60,000 nucleotides of DNA from the NCBI GenBank assembly GCA_030704615.1, contig CM060732.1, forward strand, positions 23,562,001-23,622,000, read 5' to 3'. Source of the stretch: Takakia lepidozioides. Taxonomy: Eukaryota; Streptophyta; Takakiopsida; Takakiales; Takakiaceae. The notes under the pieces were generated by a model, which saw only the letters and a list, made by a program, of their open reading frames with translations, was not told the DNA's origin and did no database searches. This document shows positions 1 through 9,896 of this stretch, piece by piece (within the stretch, counting starts at the first letter, position 1; every line of letters starts with the position of its first letter). Position numbers and translations under genes: made by a program.

Positions 1-1202
1 AGGACATTTACGCCGGCGTCCACATCATCTGCACATACAGGTTTTGTTGTGGGTGCATTTGTAACACTGTCCACCACAGCAGGAAGGGGGCCATCTGAAT
101 TATGAGGTTGGACGACTGTTTCCACTTCAGGCTGTACCAAATCATCTGCACGCGGAGGGCTACCCACGTTCTTGGAGGCAATGTCAGCCGTATCCACCAA
201 CACGTGGATATTTGTATCCCCTATGGGGTAGCGGGGGGGCGATCCATTGCCTACTCTGGGAAGGAGAAGCAACCCCAACGCTACACAAGTGCATATTCTG
301 TGGCACCCCAGCCTGGCAAGAGCAACAGCATCTGCAGATTTTTGCGCACATTGGAATGCCTCGTTGACTTCAGAGTCATTGTAATCAAGAGAGCCTGCAC
401 AGGTCAAGGTGGAGTACACTTAAGCACCTCTTTCATTTCAAAGCAGCACACATACTTACACGTACAAAGAAGACATTGTAAAAACATCCATATTGCAATG
501 ACTATCGTGCAAAGGATGGACATTTCACCTACCTGGATCCCGACCAATCCAACCCAAGTCAAGATCCTCTTGATACTTCAAGGCAGCTTTGAAATCCTGG
601 AGGGCCTTATCAACACCATGTCATGGCAGTCCCACCCCACACCACAAGACCTCAAAGGAAGTAGGGTTACAAATGGCAAGGACTTGTGCAGCCCTGTATC
701 CGACTCCGTGCATGAACTCATTCATGGAATCCAATACACGCAACTGGTCCTCTTCTTGCCGGTCAACAAGGTCATGTGCAGTTTCGAGCACCCCCCTCTT
801 GACCTCCTCGTAGGGGGGCATGCCACCATACAGTAACTGTCCAAATGACATGAAATTCGCTGTAGCATTTCTAATCGCAGTCTTACCCTCGCTGGTGTAC
901 AAAAGTTGCTCAAGGAGTACATGCAACACCGAGTTCCTGGGTGTGGATAGGGGAGTAGACGCATCAACGTGGCACATCCAAATCAAGCGCAAAACCCGCA
1001 TGAAAGGGGGCACACAGGGGCTCTCCCACGGGTTCGTTGATGACGATAGAAGGTCCATGAGCCTGTGGGCTTCTTTTTTCGAATGCTTGTAAATATTAGG
1101 CATGTCCGGGAACTCAACCATCTTGAGAATTCTGAACAAGGGTGACCAGCCCCATTTAGCCTCGTCTAATTCATCATGTGTTACCCTCTCCCATTTGGCC
1201 AT
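1..1202 (-). CDS. Unrecognised multi-exon plant gene, cut by the window edge
   Basis: I do not recognise this family. The start is the ATG at 1202, and exon 1 (1202-651, 184 codons) begins MAKWERVTHDELDEAKWGW. Exon 1 ends in phase 0 at a GT donor. Exon 2 (605-533) begins in phase 0 (ALQDFKAALKYQ) and ends with one base before GTAGGT. Exon 3 (394 to base 1) takes that base, reads GSLDYNDSEVNEAF, and stays open for about 130 codons to the window edge, so the C-terminus lies outside. The first two thirds look like a soluble helical protein. The exon 3 tail is rich in V, D and P and looks less ordered. The oddity is intron 1, only 45 nt and unusually short for a plant. If it is not removed, translation stops at 621. 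Phase agreement over three exons supports a real gene, but the function is unknown. Confidence 0.5.
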
Positions 1203-1400
1203 GCGAGCGTGGCCAGCGATCGAGGGTCCTCAACAAAACCATGTGTAAATTGTCAGGGCTTTCCTAATCAATGAAGGTGAATTGTTCTTTGCGAAATTTG
1301 GAGCTGCTCAGTAGCCCTTATCGCAGTCGCTGCAAGTCTTGTAAAATGATCTTTCACAAGGCTGTTCATCCTGGATTAGCTACCTGATACTCTGGACAAT

Positions 1401-1997
1401 ATGTCAGCAGGTTTGAGAGACGTATCAGGATTTATGGGCAATCTGACAAGCGGTCCTAGGGAGCAGCCTCCATACCAAACCATGGTGGAGGATGCAGAGT
1501 GGGCGCTCAAGGAGCGCCCAGGCTCTACTCAGCGGGACATATTCAGGTTTCTGGAGGACAAATACGAGCGTAAGATACCCAACAAGGCAAAAAAGTCACT
1601 GGGTACGCGGTTGAAGAAGGCCCTCAGAAACAGCCGAACGGAGGTCAAACGTGCAAGACGGGGAAGCTCATCGAGACGGGGAAGCTCATCAAGACGGGGA
1701 AACTCATCTTCCTCGTCGAGAGGTAAAAGTCGTGGTCGCAAGGGCAAGCGAAGCCCCACTGTAAGCCGCATGGAAACTCCTGCAAAGCTGTCGCATAAAA
1801 GGCCCAAAGGTAAATTTGCACCGGTTGCAAAGAAGCCAAGGATTCATACTGACAAGCAAGTTGAAAGGCCCCAAGGCAAGTTTGCACCAGACGCAAAGAA
1901 GCCAAGGATGAAGAGTGACAAGCAAGTTGAAAGGCTCGACGACACACCATCCGATAGCATCACTGACAGCATCACTGTGGACGACAATAGATTCTAG
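1401..1997 (+). CDS. Linker histone H1-like protein, intronless
   Basis: A 198-residue protein with a central H1/H5 globular (winged-helix) domain at about residues 23-84. It starts PPYQTMVEDAEWALKERPGS and continues through a KKSLGTRLKKALR stretch that matches the third-helix and wing pattern of the family. The domain would bind nucleosomal or linker DNA in the nucleus. It is followed by a basic tail of R/S/K repeats (SSRRGSSSRRG). Then come two near-identical 23-24 residue units built on GKFAP-AKKPR-DKQVER, the second ending close to an acidic, Ser-rich C-terminus (DDTPSDSITDS). The ATG at 1401 lies just before the globular domain, which is normal for H1. The tail has fewer A/K/P motifs than canonical plant H1, so a divergent H1 or another H15-domain protein is possible. 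A bona fide somatic H1 is less likely than an H1-like variant. Confidence 0.7.
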   Translation: MSAGLRDVSGFMGNLTSGPREQPPYQTMVEDAEWALKERPGSTQRDIFRFLEDKYERKIPNKAKKSLGTRLKKALRNSRTEVKRARRGSSSRRGSSSRRGNSSSSSRGKSRGRKGKRSPTVSRMETPAKLSHKRPKGKFAPVAKKPRIHTDKQVERPQGKFAPDAKKPRMKSDKQVERLDDTPSDSITDSITVDDNRF

Positions 1998-2800
1998 ATC
2001 AATTCCAATCCTCTTGCAAGCCCTCAGAACGTTGTGCTTGATCAATCATGAGGGCGGATCACCCTCTTGCGTTACATGTTGTTAAGGCAGTTTGACACAC
2101 AGTTAGCCATTCAATCATCCCCTGACTTTGTTGAGATTATTTCCAGTAACAGTTCTATATTTGTTGTACTCGACAACCGCGACGCATTCACTGTACCAGC
2201 CAGCATGGTCGAGAGTGAAACCAAGACGTTTCGCAAACAAATTTAATGTCTTCTTCAAAAGCTCCGTAAGCTCAGGGGGCGGTCCACCATGCTAGTCGTG
2301 CGCCAGGAAGGACCCCACATTAGCATAGAACGGAACAGAACGAATGACAGTGAAGGATAAAAAGCATGGATGCAAACCAAATGCTTCATGTCCAATTACA
2401 AGTAATACAATATAATGAACACAGTCCCAATTCCGTGATGTGCAAAACACCAGCTCAAAATGCAGAATGCATGGAGGTTCCAGTATGATTGAAGTCACCA
2501 CCATTCCATACATTTGGGCAGAAGATGCAGGGCGCAGTGAAATGAATGCATGGGATACAATCGCAGCAGAAGCATGTATCCATAACCATGACAGAAAATG
2601 ATTGGAAGTAAAATTGTTGAGGGTGAGAAGGGGACATACCATGAATTTCATAAACCATCTACCGTAGGCAGCACCCATCATACTGTCAGCAAAATCAGGG
2701 GTCCCCGAAAGGTCCACAAGTCTGTGGTAAACCTATCATTTATAGCCTCCATCTGGGTTCAGCCTCGACGCTTCGGAAGGCCTGGCAGGCTCCTGGATCA
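1998..2800. other. Gap with no gene recognised
   Basis: The stretch holds the presumed 3' flank of the H1-like gene. Several open frames overlap on both strands, but none shows a recognisable domain or a consistent splice pattern. No repeat or structural RNA was recognised. Confidence 0.4.
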
Positions 2801-3500
2801 CTACCCATCATGCTACTTACTACTCCAACAACAGAGCGGTGGAGCTCTCCCTTAAGTTGGTCGGCGACTTTTTTGCTCGCTATTTCTATCAGCTCCGCCT
2901 CTCAAAGGAGTCCACTGTCCACTTTGGTACGTTCTAGGACAAGTCACCTCTTTTCGACTTGGCCTCCATTGTTCACCTACTGATGGTTTTTAGCTGGGAC
3001 GAGATCGCCAGTGGATCCGTTGAAATCGAGTCCGCGTCCTGGGTCTCCAAGGCTGCCCTCTCCGACAGTTCCTACGGAGATCTTTCCAGAGGTGCCTTGC
3101 TGCTGAAAGCTGGCTTCACCCTTGTTAATGCCATTCTAGGGCGCTCGTCAGTGCCGCCCTCTCCTGATAGTGCTGCTCTCCTCCATGCATACGGCCTCCT
3201 CTCTTTTGCCAGTGCAGCGAAGAAATGCCGCCCTGCACCACCGGCTGATGCCTCTCCTTCCACCTTCGTGGGGTCTTCCCCTCTAGTAAGCTCTGCTTAC
3301 CTCGCTCACCCCCTCTTCATTTGCTACTCTTGTCCTCATCTGCAGAAAAGACGTATGGTTCTGATTCACTCTCACTCTCATTGTAAGCTCCTGCCTATCT
3401 TTCGTCTTCCTCCCAATCATGAGAGTCTCTCTGAGCAGTTCCTCTATGACTATGCCCATGCCTTAGGCTTGTTTGCATTCATAGATCGCTGCAGCTAATT
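2801..3500 (+). mobile_element. Possible 5' (ORF1-side) LINE remnant
   Basis: A + frame is open with one internal stop from about 2815 to 3498 (for example SNNRAVELSLKLVGDFF, then SWDEIASGSVEIES). It abuts directly the inverted endonuclease part of the LINE described next. Its position before the endonuclease region would fit the ORF1 side of an L1-type element. I see no zinc knuckle or other diagnostic motif, so this assignment rests on position only. It could equally be unrelated host sequence. Confidence 0.3.
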
Positions 3501-4375
3501 CATCTCGCGCAAGAAAGCTAAGTTTGTCGCCCTAACTGTTGGTAGAGATGAAGGCACTTGACCAAATTCTTCTCCCTTTGAGAGTTTGCTCTTGCAAACT
3601 CTTGGTAGAGGTCCTGGGCTCTTTTACGAACAACGTCTAGCTTGGACAAGAACTTCAGCGTTTTCGATTGATAGTGATTCCCAGAGGAAACCCACACTTG
3701 GACCAGATCTTGGACCAGATCTTGGACCAAATTCTGCGATTTCAAGAAGGCTGGGTTCAACTTAAAATAACCCCTTCCTTTAGCTCTAGTTCCTGGCACA
3801 GAAAAATGGACCCCTATTTCTGCATGGTCAAAATCTGGAAGCACTGGTCCAATAGGTTGAGACTGACCCCATGGGATAATGCCCGTAGTGCAATAAAGAC
3901 AATCCAATTTGGCCATACACAAATTTGGGGGAGCTCGATTATTAAATCAGATGAGCAGAAAGACAAAGGGATTCCCAAGCATCAAACTCTTCAGGGGAGG
4001 TAACATGGGTTGAGGCTTGCAACCTGTCTAGAGCTCTGTCAGGCATGTTAAATTCCCGGCCAATATCCATTTGTCAATTTTCGGGCTAGAGTAAGATTTT
4101 GGAGTGCAAAAGCTTCCATAATGAAATCTTATCCTCTACCCCATTTGGCACATAGACATTGATGAAACCGGTTTTGCAACCACTGAGCCGGAAAAGAAAG
4201 GATCCCGAATTGAGCTCGACCAGTCAACCATATGTCCATGTTGGAGACGTGAGTGGCCAAGGCCGGGGAGACGAGCGCCGCCGTTCCTCCTCTAGAGTCA
4301 GAGACAGTCTTGCTCCACCAAGCAAGGTTAGCAGACCACACAGAATGACCTAAAGAGGCAATTTTAGCATCGTTC
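3500..4375 (-). mobile_element. LINE (L1-type) ORF2 endonuclease-to-linker part, inverted and broken
   Basis: On the minus strand, reading 4340 to 3518, the frames resemble the apurinic-endonuclease half of plant L1 ORF2. They include SRGGTAALVSPAL near 4290, a frameshifted counterpart of the usual GDFNM region near 4060, then SVPGTRAKGRGYFKLNP and a helical linker (FLSKLDVVRKRAQDLYQEF) before the RT domain. A 12-bp unit is repeated about three times near 3696-3732 (frame LVQDLVQDLVQ), probably by slippage. Stops and frameshifts make this a dead copy. Its orientation is opposite to the RT part that begins about 30 bases away, as expected if the 5' part of one element was inverted during insertion. 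Confidence 0.6.
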
Positions 4376-5905
4376 GCCTAAAGAAATGGCAGCCCTTGTT
4401 GAGCAGCACTTTGCGAAGCTCTTGTCTAAAAGGCCTCACTCCCCTGAAGTATCCCAGGCTGCTGATACCATTCTTGAGCACATTCCTTCTCTTCTTTCTG
4501 ATAGTGACAAGCAGTTGCTCTCCTCTCCTTTCACTGATATAGAGCTTGCTAAGGCCATGGAGTCACTCCAACTTGGAAAAATGCCTGGGCTGGATGGGCT
4601 CCCCATCGAGTTTTTTAGAGCGTTATGGTCAACCATTGTTGATGACTTGCCTTAACTGAGGACATTTTCTCGAAAGGGATCATGCCCTCAGAGCTCTCAA
4701 GTGGTCTTATAACGCTGATTTTCAAGAAAGGGGATAGAAGCCTGATCTCAAATTGTCGCCCTATTACTCTCCTGAATACTACTTATAAAATCATAGCAAA
4801 GGCATTATCTCTTTGGATACAGCCCATACTCTCTAGGATTATTAGGCCCGAGCAGTTTGGATTTCTCAAAGGTAGACAATGTTCTTTTAATTAAGGAAGC
4901 TATGCATGAGGCCAAGTGCTCAGAGTAGCCTCTGGCAATACTTACGCTAGAGTTCGAAAAGGCCTTCGATAATATGGATTGGTCCTTTCTCAACAAAATT
5001 CTCTCCAAAGTTGGATTGTCGGAGCCCTTCACTCGTTGGGTCAATATACTGCTAACCTCTGCTTCAAACAAGATTGCTTTGAATGGTTATATTTCCAACT
5101 CATTCTCTCTCCATAGGTCTGTGAGGCAAGGCCCCTTGGCTCCTTTTCTTTTCCTCATAGCTGCAGATGCACTTGGTCACTATCTCAATGCAAGACATGA
5201 TATTATTGGGCTTAGGGTGAGCGCTGGTCCCTCCATAAAGATCTCAATGTACGCCGATGATACGTCCCTGCTGCTCAATAATGAGAACTCCCCGAATGTT
5301 ACCAGAGCTCGGGAGGCCCTCTCCCTTTTCTGCCTGGCATCTGGCTTGAAAATCAACTGGAATAAGTCTGTCGGAGCTTCCCAGTACATCTACCAATAAC
5401 CACTGCGACCCTTGGGGTAATGATGTTGGTCTTCAATGGCTAGCTCCAGGTCAATCCCACACTCTATTGGGATTTCAAATTGGGATAAGGATGTCTAAGG
5501 AACAAAGATTTGAACCTACCTTGCAGAAACTACAGGCCAAGCTAGCTTTTTGGAGCTCGGCAATGCTCTCAATCATTGGCCGGGCTCTCATTCTAAATCA
5601 AATTTTGTTGGCCTCAACCTGGTTTCCTGCTTCGATCTGGTCCCCGGGACCCAAGCTCATCTCAAAAATCAAAAGGCTAATGCGAAATTTGATCTTGTGG
5701 GGCGCAAATCCACAGGTGCCCTCTAAAAGAGCCTTGGTATCCTGGAACGAGCTATGCAGGCCCAAAAAAGAAGGCGATCTTGGGAATCCTTGATCCTGGT
5801 ATGCAGATAACAGCCTTATTAGCAAAATGGATTTCGCGCTCCTTTGCTCACGGCAACAGTCCCTGATGCATCATTGTTTGCCCTCATTTGTTGTGTGCCA
5901 CTCCC
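4376..5905 (+). mobile_element. LINE (L1-type) reverse transcriptase part, broken
   Basis: Consecutive + frames encode the RT domain of a plant L1-type ORF2. They show SLQLGKMPGLDGLPIEFF (palm entry), LITLIFKKGDRSLISNCRPI, IIRPEQFGFLKGRQ, SVRQGPLAPFLFLIAADAL and the catalytic YADD at 5250-5261. A thumb-side region follows (AFWSSAMLSIIGRALILNQ, then NPQVPSKRALVSWNELCRP). Stops near 4654, 5399 and 5793 and a frame jump near 4890 show that it no longer encodes an enzyme. The element is interrupted at 5905 by a small DNA transposon and resumes at 6625. No host gene lies in this stretch. Confidence 0.85.
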
Positions 5906-6624
5906 TTGGGGGGGTCATTCCCCGTATTTTCAAAACTACGTGAGAACAAATATAGGGTGCAATTTATTTATTTTAGGTAAATTTTAGAAATTTTTTACTT
6001 ATAAAATATGGTAAGGCAATATCCTTTCACCCAGTTTTTTTAAAAAAAAGGTCACAAAAAATCCAGAGTTTTACTTTAAAAATTAATGTAATAAAGGGTT
6101 TTATCTATAGTATAAAGTATCCATCCTTGTGAAGTTTATCATATTGCATCCAGCTCTAATCCATCAGGATGAAATCAGGTAGAGGTCACTTGAAGTTCAA
6201 ATATGATTCCAGTGATACATAGTGGATTGATGTTGATACCATAATCTCAACAATGACTATGACATTTGAACCATCTCAAAACTTGTACTCTTTAGATCTA
6301 AGTGATGCTTCGGCTTCAAGGCTAATGAAAATTAAACTTTTTCTTGGGTCTAGCATTTGACTTATGTTATATGGAATGTACTTGTTTGTGTACATGCTTT
6401 GAAACTTTAGAATTATTTAAAATGATAATTTAAAATATGGTCTAATTAATTTTTGCAAAAGAAAATTATAAAGAGAAATAAGGTATTAAAAAACAAAGGG
6501 TTTTACAATATTACCTAAAGATAGGGTGGAAAAAAAATGCAAAATTTTAAAAATATAGCCTAGTATAAATATACTTTTGTACGCACGTAATATGAAAAAA
6601 AAATACATATAGTGACCCACTGTG
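5906..6624. mobile_element. Mutator-like MITE inserted in the LINE
   Basis: A 719-bp AT-rich block with no coding potential splits the LINE reading. The nonamer GCCACTCCC occurs immediately before it (5897-5905) and immediately after it (6625-6633), which is a 9-bp target-site duplication typical of Mutator-like elements. The ends are degenerate inverted repeats. GGGTCA, then GTATTTT, then TACGTG-G-ACAAA are shared, in order and spacing, by the left end and the reverse complement of the right end. Removing the block and one nonamer rejoins LINE sequence. It is non-autonomous, since no transposase is encoded. Confidence 0.7.
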
Positions 6625-7515
6625 GCCACTCCCCTCAATTCCAATTCTTGGGGACCTTTCCTACGTTGGCTGATTCATGGCTCCAAGAGAACACGTATCA
6701 CTGGCTTACATGCATGAAATTCAATTTGGGCCGCTTGGATTTCTATCCGTCGTTACCTGTCTCAGAGAAGGGCCCTCTGCTTTGAAGAAGCCATCAGACA
6801 ACCGCTCTTCGGCAATCTCAATCTGGATAGCTCGCCCTTGGCTGCCCTTGACAAGAAATGGGCCACCTGGGAATCCAAAGGCTTTGCACATGTCGCCAAC
6901 GTTTGGGAGAATGGTAGCTTTCTGGACCTCCCTTTGTTGTCTTCCCTGATATCGGCTTCTTCTATCCGCCACGGCTGGGAACAAATTAAGCAAGGTGTTT
7001 CCTACGTGCAACCCTTGCTTCTCAACGGTGGATGCACTGATCGAGACTTGCCACTCTGGTTCGGCTCTTATGAAGGTTCATCTCCCTCAGCCTTTCTTTC
7101 AATCAATTCCTATGGTCAAGTTTGGCAGGGTCTGCATTTCTCTTCCTGCGCAGAGGGTAGACTCACTCCCCACAGATATGGAGAGCTCTTTCATGACCAG
7201 GCTTTCCGCATAAGAGTTCTCGACCTCCTCACGGGCACTGCAGACCCTTCCCGCCGCCAGGAGAAGAGATTATTTAGGCTCAGAATGTCTCATTGGTCTG
7301 GTTTCTGAGGCTTCCCCTTAGCAGGCTCCAATTCGACCCAGTAGAGTGGTCGTGGATGGACTCCAAGCACTCGCCATTTCTCGGCTACTCGGTAAAATTG
7401 GGATATAAGCTCTTGCTAGGACAAGACAATTTCTCTGCTAAATGGTGCCAAAAATGGAGTATGGCTCACTCACCCCTGAGTGCGATTGACTGGAAAAAAG
7501 TCTGGCGTGATGTCT
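6625..7515 (+). mobile_element. LINE ORF2 segment between RT and zinc-binding end
   Basis: Frame-shifted coding remnants continue the LINE after the MITE. They include a frame at 6838-7308 (NVWENGSFLDLPLLSSL, LPLWFGSYEG) and another at 7293-7517 (LQFDPVEWSWMDSKHSPF, WKKVWRDV). This is the low-conservation region that precedes the C-terminal zinc-binding domain of plant L1 ORF2. The reading breaks off at about 7515 and resumes at about 9897 on the other side of an inserted segment. Confidence 0.65.
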
Positions 7516-8190
7516 AAATTAAGCATCCAGATACTATTGTAGTGAAGATATTTTTAAAGAAAAATCTGAACAAATGACAAGTTTTTTTCACACATGCCGC
7601 GACCCGTTTGGGGTCGCATAAGCAGTTAATGGTTAAAGAAAGAGTAGCCATTTATTTCTCACTAGCCAGCAAAGATTTAGGGCTAAAGGATTACCTCATA
7701 ATCCTTTAGCATAATATAACCATAGTGAAGGTTATTATTCTTCTTTAGGATAGTTGTCATAAAGTCTCTCAAGCACCTAGCCCAATCGTGACAATAGGAT
7801 TTGGCTCATGATTGCCTATATTTTCTTCAACAAGTTGGAGTTCGAGACATTCCGATCGAAACTGGGGGCCAAATACATGAAAAACAAAGTGAACATGAAT
7901 ATGAAGACCGAGAAAGTGAGTGACGCTTTCATCAAATACGTGCTTTCATGCAAGAAAAGGGTTGAAGACATGGAGAAGGAAATGGGCAACCTCAAGGATA
8001 CCTTCAAGTCACATTACCAGTGCATAGGAGGGAAGCGGAGGTTCACGGATGCCAAAACACAGTTGAAAATTGTGAGAAAGAGGGATTCGGATAACATCGC
8101 AATGGTGTTCGTCAACACAGTCTGTGACGATGACGCTCTATTCAACCACTGGGGATTGCTTGATAAGATGATGAGCCGTTTCTTTTGTGG
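7516..8190. other. Unassigned part of the segment inserted in the LINE
   Basis: This belongs to the roughly 2.4-kb block that separates two collinear parts of the LINE. A + frame from the ATG at 7808 runs to 8296. Its first 125 codons (MIAYIFFNKLEFETFRSKLG, then a charged helical stretch with KKRVEDMEKEMGNLKDTF) are not explained by the neighbouring pseudogene. Its last 35 codons are only antisense of the PPR remnant. I recognise no domain. It may be a second captured gene fragment. Confidence 0.35.
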
Positions 8191-9896
8191 AACAATTCCT
8201 TATGTGACCTGGATCCTTTATGACAGCTCTGTCCTGCATCAATTTTCTCACCTTTGTTGTATCATCCCATCTTCCGGCTACAACATAGATGTTTGATAGC
8301 AGCACATACGTTGGAGCATGCAGTGGATCCCACAGGAGAAGGCATTTTCTTGCACGTTCTCATATCTCAACCTCACCATGAGCTCTGCATGCACCAAGCA
8401 ATGCCCCCCACACTGAAGGACCTGGTTTAATTGGCATATTGCTAATGAAGTCCTCTGCCTCATCCAACCGTCCTGCACGGCCAAGAAGGTCCACCATACA
8501 GTCAAAATGCTCCACAGTTGGATTGAGGCCATGATCTTACATCATGGAATCAAAGTAGTGTCGGCCTTTTGACACTAGGCCCAAATGGCTACATGTAGAG
8601 AAAAGACATATAAAGGTGATACAGTTTGGCTTCAAGCCTTCCTGTTGCATTTGTTCAAATAGTTGGAGGGCCTCCCAACCACACCCTTGCTGGCCATATC
8701 CTGCAATCATCACATTCCATGAGACCACATTTCGGTGAGCCATATTGTTGAACACTTGACGTGCTTCTTCTACGCTCCCACATTTTGCATACATGTCAAC
8801 AAGGTTGTTCTCCAAATTTATATAGGATGCAATTCCAGCTTTCATGATGTCCACATGGACCTCTGTCCCCTTTTCCAGGGCTGCCAGGATGGCACATGCA
8901 CTGAGAATGCAAATGAACGTGACCTTGTCAGGCTCCATGCCACCCTTTATCATTTGTTCATACATCTCAACAGCCTCCGTACCAAACCCATGCCGAGCAT
9001 ATCCTGTGATCATCGCGCTCCATGAGACGACATTTGGTTTGAAGCCTTCCTGTTGCATTTGTTCAAATAGTTGGAGGGCCTCCCCAATACAACCATGCTG
9101 AGCATATCCTGCTATCATTGCATTCCATGAGACCACATTCCGTTCTGCCATAGAGTCAAACACTTGACGCGCATCCTTCATGTTCCTGCATTTGGCATAC
9201 ATGTCGACGAGTGCAGTCTCCAGAATGATATCTGGTGCAATTCCAACTTTGAGGATGACAACATGGACCTCTTTACCCTTCTCCAGGGCTGCCAGGCTGG
9301 CACATACATTGATAATGCAAATGAATGTGACCTTGTCAGGCATGACCCCTTCCTGTCTCATCCGTTTATACATATTTAAAGCCTCTCTACTGAACCCATG
9401 CTGAGCATGTCCTGCTATCATTGCATTCCATGACACCACATCTCGCTTAACCATATTGTTGAACACTTGGCGTGCATCATTGATGCTCCCACATTTGGCA
9501 TACATGGCAATGATGGTATTCTCCAGTATGATATCCGGAGCAACTCTAGCTTTGATGATATTAGAATGGACCTCTTTACCCTTTTCCAGGGCTTCAAGGC
9601 TGGCACATGCATTCAGAACACAAATGAATGTGACCTTATCGGCTATCACCCCTTCCTGTATCATTTTTTCATAAATCTTGAAAGCCTCCGTACCACACTA
9701 ATTCCGAGTATATCCTCCGATCATCACATTCCATGAGACAACATTTCGTTGAGACATAGTGTCGAACACTCTTTGGGCATCCTTCATGCTCCCACAGTTG
9801 GCATACATGGCAGCAAGGGCAGTCTCCAGAATGGTATCTGGTGCAAGTCTAGCTTTAATAATGTTAGCATGGATCTCTTTGCCCTTTACTAGGGCT
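8191..9896 (-). pseudogene. PLS/E-class pentatricopeptide-repeat pseudogene
   Basis: Reading 9896 down to about 8191 gives a long run of PLS-type PPR motifs, such as GKEVH, LVDMYAKCG, ARQVF and NVVSWNAMIAGYAQHG, each about 100 residues apart. An E-domain-like end follows (LNPTVEHFDCMVDLLGRAGR, then VWGALLGACRAHGEVEI and YVLLSNIYVVAGRWDD). Functional relatives are organelle RNA-editing or processing factors. In-frame stops interrupt it at 9698-9700 (TAG), 8537-8539 (TAA) and 8360-8362 (TGA), and no N-terminus or targeting peptide is present. The longest intact frame is 8537-9664. It lacks introns and sits inside a LINE, so it is a truncated, dead copy moved there by insertion. A DYW domain is not seen, and homology fades near 8190. 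Confidence 0.85.

Noticed and set aside
102-836. A 244-codon + frame at the left end
   Set aside because: It is antisense to exons 2 and 3 and part of exon 1 of the minus-strand gene, whose splice phases agree. The + frame shows no domain.
1529-2045. Long minus frames across the H1-like gene
   Set aside because: Shadows of the repetitive RS/KKPR coding sequence. They show Leu/Arg-rich low complexity and no domain.
8278-8532. A separate 84-codon minus gene
   Set aside because: It is an out-of-register reading of the E-domain part of the PPR pseudogene. The family frame continues through the stop at 8537.
8735-9736. Several + frames across the PPR copy
   Set aside because: All are antisense of the repeated PPR units and repeat with the same period.
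8191-9896. In-frame stops in the PPR copy explained by RNA editing
   Set aside because: U-to-C editing acts on organelle transcripts. This copy is nuclear, truncated and embedded in a transposon.
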